Origin: Gemmatimonadota bacterium
GTDB lineage: Bacteria > Gemmatimonadota > Gemmatimonadetes > Gemmatimonadales > Gemmatimonadaceae
Assembly (NCBI GenBank): GCA_025359135.1
Contig: JANYHJ010000030.1
Location: 1-47,224, forward strand
Length of the DNA stretch: 47,224 nucleotides
Reading direction: 5' to 3'
Shown here: piece by piece, positions 42,818-47,224 of the stretch
Layout of the letters: each line of letters begins with the position of its first letter
Numbering within the stretch: position 1 is the stretch's first letter
The notes under the pieces: model-generated
The model's input: only the letters and a program-made list of their open reading frames with translations
Told to the model about the DNA's origin: nothing
Database searches by the model: none
Program-made: the position numbers and the translations under genes

Positions 42818-44256
42818 AATCCCCCCATCGAGACGAGCTTCGATTCGAGATACTCCGCGAGACCTTCTGCGCCGCTCTCGTGGCCGATGCCGCTCTGCTT
42901 CCAGCCGCCGAACGGCGCCTCGGTGGCGTGTGGCGTCCACTCGTTGACGCCGATCATGCCGAACTGGAGCCCTTCGCTCGCCTTGACCGCTGCCTTGAGA
43001 TCGTTCGTGAAGACATACGCCGCGAGTCCGTACGGCGTGGAGTTCGCGAGCGCGATGGCGTGGTCGAGGTCATCGAACGTCGTGACCGGCATGACGGGGC
43101 CGAAGATCTCCTCTTGGTAGAGCGGCGAACCCGGCACTACGCCGCTCAGCACCGTCGGTTCGTAGAAGTAGCCCTTGGCGAGCTGCGCCGGACGCTTGCC
43201 ACCAGCGCGCACGTCTGCGCCGTGCGCGCCAGCCGACGCAACGAGCGCTTCCACGCGGTCGCGTTGCTTGGCGTTGATGAGCGGGCCGACCTGCGAATCC
43301 TTCTCGAGTCCCACGCCGACGCGCAGCGCTGACGCACGCGCCGCTGCCTTCTCCGCGAACTCGTCGGCGCGTGCGCGATGCACGAAGAAGCGCTGCGGCG
43401 CCACGCAGACCTGGCCGTTGTTGCGGAACTTGGCGCTCACCGCGCCGGCCGCGAGTGCGCCCGCGTCGGCATCGGGGAGAATGAGCACCGGTGCGTTGCC
43501 GCCCAGCTCGAGCGAGAGCCGCGTGACCGTGCGCGAGGCGCCGTCCATGAGGATCTTCCCGACGCGCACACTGCCCGTGAAACTGATTTTCCGCACGGCG
43601 GGATGATCGAGCATCTCCTGCCCCATCGCTTCGGGATCGCCGTTCACGAGATTGAGCACGCCGGCCGGAATCCCGGCCTCGACGAGCATCGACGCCATCT
43701 CCATCGCCGTGAGCGGCGTGAACTCCGACGCGCGCGCAACCACCGTGCAGCCCGCCGCGAGCGCGGCCGCCCACGCCCGCGCCGGATTGTACGCGGGGAA
43801 ATTCCACGCCGTGATCACGCCGACGACGCCGAGTGGCTGGCGCAGCACGGTCATCCGCTTGCCCGCCGTCCGCGACGGGATCGTGCGTCCGTACGCGCGC
43901 TTTCCCTCTTCCGCGAACCACTCGAAGAGGTCGGCGGCCACGAACCATTCGCCCTTGCCCTGCGGAAACGGCTTGCCGCTCTCGAGCACCGTGATGCGTC
44001 CGAGCGCGTCTGCGCGCTCGCGCATGAGCGCGGCGGCCTTGGTCAGAATCGCCGCGCGTTCGTACGGTGTCTTCGCACTCCACGAAGGGAAGGCGCGCTC
44101 CGCCGCCTCGATCGCCGACCGGCAATCGGCGCGCGTGCCGAACGGCACCGCGCGGATGATTTCCTCGGTGCCCGGATTGATCACGTCCCACGAACCGCCG
44201 TTCGAGGCGCCGACCCACTGGCCGTCGATCAGCTGCAGATACGGACAATCAGGCAT
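42814..44256 (-). CDS. gabD: NAD(P)-dependent aldehyde dehydrogenase (succinate-semialdehyde dehydrogenase-like)
   Basis: A 480-residue ALDH with general base Glu250 (LSLELGGNAP), nucleophile Cys284 (NNGQVCVAPQR), NFPAYNP and EEIFGPVMPV. The pattern matches succinate-semialdehyde dehydrogenases (GabD/YneI-like). Given the neighbours it may oxidise 4-aminobutanal from spermidine, succinate semialdehyde from GABA, or both. Start ATG 44256 lies one base from the stop of the YtcJ-type gene. Cytosolic. Confidence 0.85.
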   Translation of the reverse strand: MPDCPYLQLIDGQWVGASNGGSWDVINPGTEEIIRAVPFGTRADCRSAIEAAERAFPSWSAKTPYERAAILTKAAALMRERADALGRITVLESGKPFPQGKGEWFVAADLFEWFAEEGKRAYGRTIPSRTAGKRMTVLRQPLGVVGVITAWNFPAYNPARAWAAALAAGCTVVARASEFTPLTAMEMASMLVEAGIPAGVLNLVNGDPEAMGQEMLDHPAVRKISFTGSVRVGKILMDGASRTVTRLSLELGGNAPVLILPDADAGALAAGAVSAKFRNNGQVCVAPQRFFVHRARADEFAEKAAARASALRVGVGLEKDSQVGPLINAKQRDRVEALVASAGAHGADVRAGGKRPAQLAKGYFYEPTVLSGVVPGSPLYQEEIFGPVMPVTTFDDLDHAIALANSTPYGLAAYVFTNDLKAAVKASEGLQFGMIGVNEWTPHATEAPFGGWKQSGIGHESGAEGLAEYLESKLVSMGGL

Positions 44257-44257
44257 G

Positions 44258-45829
44258 TCAGCGCTCGTATGCGAGGGTGCCGCCGAGCCAGGTGGCGTCG
44301 ACGTGAAGATGCGGAAGCTGTTGGGCGGGCGTGTCGAGCGGATTGCCGGAGAGCACGGCGACGTCGGCCCACTTGCCCACGCGCAGGCTGCCGCGGTTGT
44401 CGTCATCACCCGACGCGATCGCGCCGCCCATGGTGTACGCGAAGAGCGCCTCGGCCGCGGTGATCGCCTGCTCGGGGAGAATCGCGCGGCCCTGATCGTC
44501 GAGGCGGCCCACCGCCGCGCACATCCCCTGCAACGGGTTGTCGTTCTCGACCACGGGCGCATCCGACGAGAGCGCCACCGTCACGCCGCCGCCGAGCATC
44601 GCACGCACGGGATACGTGCGCGCAAACAGTGCATCCGGGATGTACTCGCGGAAATTGCGCCCCAGCTCGTGCAGGAAGATCGTCTGAGGCACGGCGATCA
44701 CGCCGAGGCGGGCCGCCCGCGCAATCTGCGCATCGCTCGGCAGCCCGAAGTGCTCGATGCGGTGACGCTGCGGTCCGCGGCCGAGTGCTTCGTACACGTC
44801 GAGCACCTGGTCGATCGTCACGTCGCCAATGGCGTGCGTCGCGATGCGCAGGCCCGCGTCGTGGGCCTCGCGTGCGAGGTGCTCGAGCTCGCCCCGATCG
44901 AAGCGCAGCATGCCGCGCGTGTTCGCGTGGCGATACGGCATGCTCAGCGCCGCGGTCGCACCGGAGAGGCCGCCGTCCGCGAGGAACTTGACCGTGTCGA
45001 CGCGCAGCCGCTCCGAGACGTGTCGCTCGGGAAGCGGCACCACGCCCACGCCGTCCACCTTGCGCAGCGCCATCACGTTCACGCGGCTCGGCAACGCGCG
45101 CTCGCGCTCCATCGATCGATAGACGTCGAGCAGTTGCGGACTCACGCCGGCGTCGTTGGTGGACGTGATGCCGAGCGCGAGCTGGTGGTGCAGCGCGGCC
45201 GTGATCATCGCGGCGTAGTCGTTGCGCGACGGCGACGGCATGTGCGCATTGATCAAGCCCATCGCCGTCTCGTGCAGCAACCCCGTCGGCTCGCCGCTCG
45301 CGTCGCGCGCGATCAGCCCGCCCGATGGATCAGGGGTGTCGCGCGTGATCCCGGCTCGGGCGAGTGCGGTGCTGTTGACGGCGTAGATGTGCCCACAGGT
45401 GCGCGTCAGCACCACCGGTCGATCGCGCACCACGGCGTCGAGATCCGCGCGGTTTGGCATGCGGTGCTCGGCGAGATTCGCCTCGTTGAAGCCGCGGCCC
45501 TGCAACCACGCGCTGTCGCCGAGCCGCGCGTGCGCCGGCTGCAATGCGTGCATCAGCTCGCCGAGTGAGCGCGTGCGACGCAAGTCGACCATCGTCGTGA
45601 GCAGGTGGCCGATCTTCCAGATGTGCGCGTGCGCGTCGATCAGTCCTGGCACGAGCGTGCGCCCACCGAGGTCGACCTTCTGCGTGGCCGGTCCAGCAAG
45701 CGCGTGCACGTCATCTTCGCTGCCGACTGCCATGATGCGCCCTTCGCGCACGGCCATCGCGCTGGCGACGGGCATCGACGGCTCCTGCGTGAGCAGCGTG
45801 CCGTTCGCGAAGATCAGGTCGGCCTTCAC
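44258..45829 (-). CDS. YtcJ-type amidohydrolase without signal peptide
   Basis: A 523-residue family 3 amidohydrolase: LIDAHAHIWKIGH (His67, His69), THAIGDVTIDQVLDVYE, HRIEHFGLP and SSDAPVVENDNP. Related to the exported protein at 22270-23937 but with no signal peptide. It starts at GTG 45829, ten bases after the gabT stop, and ends one base before the ALDH ATG. In this operon it may hydrolyse an N-acylated amine or GABA-amide to feed GabT; that is inference. Confidence 0.85.
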   Translation of the reverse strand: MKADLIFANGTLLTQEPSMPVASAMAVREGRIMAVGSEDDVHALAGPATQKVDLGGRTLVPGLIDAHAHIWKIGHLLTTMVDLRRTRSLGELMHALQPAHARLGDSAWLQGRGFNEANLAEHRMPNRADLDAVVRDRPVVLTRTCGHIYAVNSTALARAGITRDTPDPSGGLIARDASGEPTGLLHETAMGLINAHMPSPSRNDYAAMITAALHHQLALGITSTNDAGVSPQLLDVYRSMERERALPSRVNVMALRKVDGVGVVPLPERHVSERLRVDTVKFLADGGLSGATAALSMPYRHANTRGMLRFDRGELEHLAREAHDAGLRIATHAIGDVTIDQVLDVYEALGRGPQRHRIEHFGLPSDAQIARAARLGVIAVPQTIFLHELGRNFREYIPDALFARTYPVRAMLGGGVTVALSSDAPVVENDNPLQGMCAAVGRLDDQGRAILPEQAITAAEALFAYTMGGAIASGDDDNRGSLRVGKWADVAVLSGNPLDTPAQQLPHLHVDATWLGGTLAYER

Positions 45830-45839
45830 CGCCGGCTAC

Positions 45840-47198
45840 CTAGGCGCCTGCGCCGACGAGACGCGCCGCCTCGACTTCCTCGAGCGCGGCTTCCATGACG
45901 CCGAGCGCCTCGCGCAGCTCGGCCTCGCTGATCACGAGTGGCGGCAGGAAGCGGATGCAGTTGCTGAAGAGGCCCGCGCGCATCGCGATCACGCCGCGCT
46001 GCACCGTCTTGCGGATGACGGCGAGCGTCTCCTCGGGCGCGGGCTCGCGCGTTGAATGATCGCGCACGAACTCGACGAGCATCATCGGTCCGAGGCCGCG
46101 CACGTCGCCGACGAGCGGATGCTTGCCCTTCCACGAGCCGAGCACCTCGCGCAGCACCTCGCCCACGCGATTGGCCTGCGCGAGGAACGCCGGTGTGCGG
46201 ATGGTCTCGAGCGCTTCGATGGCCGCCGCGCACGCCACCGGACTCCCACCGTACGTGCCGCCGACCCCGCCCAGGTGCGCCGAGTCCATGATCTCGGCGC
46301 GTCCCGTGACGGCGCTCACCGGCATGCCGGCGCCGAGCGACTTGGCGGTGACGATGAGGTCGGGCGCGATGCCGTAGTGCTCGATCGCGAAGAGCTTGCC
46401 CGTGCGTCCCATGCCGCACTGCACCTCGTCGGCGATCATGACGATGCCGTGTTCGCTGCAGAGTTCGCGGATGCGCGTGAGGAAGCGTGGCGGCACGGGA
46501 AGGAAGCCGCCTTCACCCTGCACCGTTTCAACGAGGATCGCGGCGACGGCTGACGGATCCACCTGCGACACGAACGCCGTCTCGAGCTGTGTGATCGCCG
46601 CGTCGAGATACTGCGCCTCCGTCTGTTCGGCCGGCTTGCGGTAGAGGTTGGGCATGGGCAGCCGTACGATTTCCGGCGCGTACGGCCCGAATCCCTTCTT
46701 GAAGAGGCCGTACTTGCTCGTGAGGCTGAGCGTGAGCAGCGTGCGACCGTGATAGCCGCCCTCGAAGCAGATCACGACCGGGCGGCCTGTGAAGCGGCGA
46801 GCGAGGTTGACCGCGTTCTCGACCGACTCGGCGCCCGAGTTGGCGAGCAGCGACTTCTTGGCGAACGGTCCGGGGGCGCACTCGTTGAGGAGTTCGCAGA
46901 GCCGCACGTACGGCTCGTAGGTGCCGACGAGTGCACAGAGGTGCACGAACTTCGCCGCTTGGGCGGAGATCGCCTCCACGACGTTCGCTGGGCTGTGTCC
47001 GACGGCGAGCATGCCGATGCCGCCCACGAGATCGATGAAGGTGTTGCCGTCGACGTCGTGCACGAGCGCACCGCTCGCGTGATCGACGACGACGTCGGTG
47101 GCCTTCGCGAGTCCGGCGGCCACGGCCGCAGAGCGGCGCGCGATGATCGCCTGTGCTTTCGGGCCGGGAATCGGCGTCTTGATCCGGATGGCTCCCAT
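45840..47198 (-). CDS. gabT: 4-aminobutyrate aminotransferase (class III)
   Basis: A 452-residue class III PLP aminotransferase with SLLANSGAESVENAVNLAR, FEGGYHGRT, ADEVQCGMGRTG and Schiff-base Lys286 in TAKSLGAGMP, closely like GabT/PuuE. It converts GABA and 2-oxoglutarate to succinate semialdehyde and glutamate. ATG 47198 is favoured by GGAG six bases upstream; a GTG directly before it (47201) is the alternative. It is the first gene in the window of the minus-strand run, whose later genes encode the aldehyde dehydrogenase, flavoprotein and permease. Confidence 0.9.
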   Translation of the reverse strand: MGAIRIKTPIPGPKAQAIIARRSAAVAAGLAKATDVVVDHASGALVHDVDGNTFIDLVGGIGMLAVGHSPANVVEAISAQAAKFVHLCALVGTYEPYVRLCELLNECAPGPFAKKSLLANSGAESVENAVNLARRFTGRPVVICFEGGYHGRTLLTLSLTSKYGLFKKGFGPYAPEIVRLPMPNLYRKPAEQTEAQYLDAAITQLETAFVSQVDPSAVAAILVETVQGEGGFLPVPPRFLTRIRELCSEHGIVMIADEVQCGMGRTGKLFAIEHYGIAPDLIVTAKSLGAGMPVSAVTGRAEIMDSAHLGGVGGTYGGSPVACAAAIEALETIRTPAFLAQANRVGEVLREVLGSWKGKHPLVGDVRGLGPMMLVEFVRDHSTREPAPEETLAVIRKTVQRGVIAMRAGLFSNCIRFLPPLVISEAELREALGVMEAALEEVEAARLVGAGA

Positions 47199-47224
47199 CA
47201 CGTGCTCCGCATGGTGTGGCGTGT

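Overview
This is a high-GC, densely packed bacterial chromosome segment. It has many GTG/TTG starts, GTGA/ATGA gene overlaps, Tat-type signals and secreted hydrolases. It encodes a tricorn-type protease, an M1 aminopeptidase, a NamZ-type muramidase, several exported amidohydrolases and type IV pilin-like proteins. Gene content and style best fit Gemmatimonadota. That is an inference from recognition; there is no rRNA or marker gene here to prove it. I see no tRNA, rRNA, CRISPR array or insertion sequence.

Layout. (1) 1-3216: the tail of an unknown gene, a PAS histidine kinase with a LuxR-type response regulator, then a stand-alone receiver protein with a sensorless kinase. (2) 3300-6212: an exported M1 aminopeptidase divergent from a PLP aminotransferase. 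(3) 6345-17348: the most interesting part, described below. It also carries a formate/nitrite transporter remnant and an aldo/keto reductase. (4) 17395-18947: a minus-strand pair resembling the quinone-stress genes mhqO and mhqD. (5) 19123-30666: mostly secreted or Tat-exported enzymes: a DUF885-like protein, a BNR-repeat protein, a YtcJ-type amidohydrolase, an exported PLP enzyme, and an acetamidase-amidase-metallo-beta-lactamase operon. Cytosolic YaiI and a small zinc-ribbon-like protein lie among them. (6) 30715-39418: two paralogous short pilins flanking NamZ, a tricorn protease and two exported amidohydrolases. (7) 39575-47198: a minus-strand run reading gabT, amidohydrolase, gabD-like aldehyde dehydrogenase, spermidine-dehydrogenase-like flavoprotein and APC permease, which looks like a polyamine-to-GABA-to-succinate catabolic unit.

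The highlight is a candidate undescribed peptide maturation and export system at 9540-17348, with outlying pieces at 6345, 8047 and 8290-9402. Five tiny Lys-rich genes in tandem, plus one intact and one amber-interrupted outlier, encode peptides with a leader ending in (V/L)KGG and a hypervariable tail. They are followed on the same strand by a protein with all the landmarks of the pentein (guanidine-modifying) fold, a PpiC-related protein, a C39-peptidase ABC transporter with two N-terminal cyclic-nucleotide-binding-like domains, and an HlyD-type adaptor. A divergent Cys-cluster protein with a possible PqqD-like C-terminus sits beside the first peptide. The simplest model is that the C39 domain cuts after the Gly-Gly, the transporter and HlyD protein export the tails, and the pentein enzyme modifies Arg in the peptides. 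The export part is strongly supported. The Arg modification is inference.
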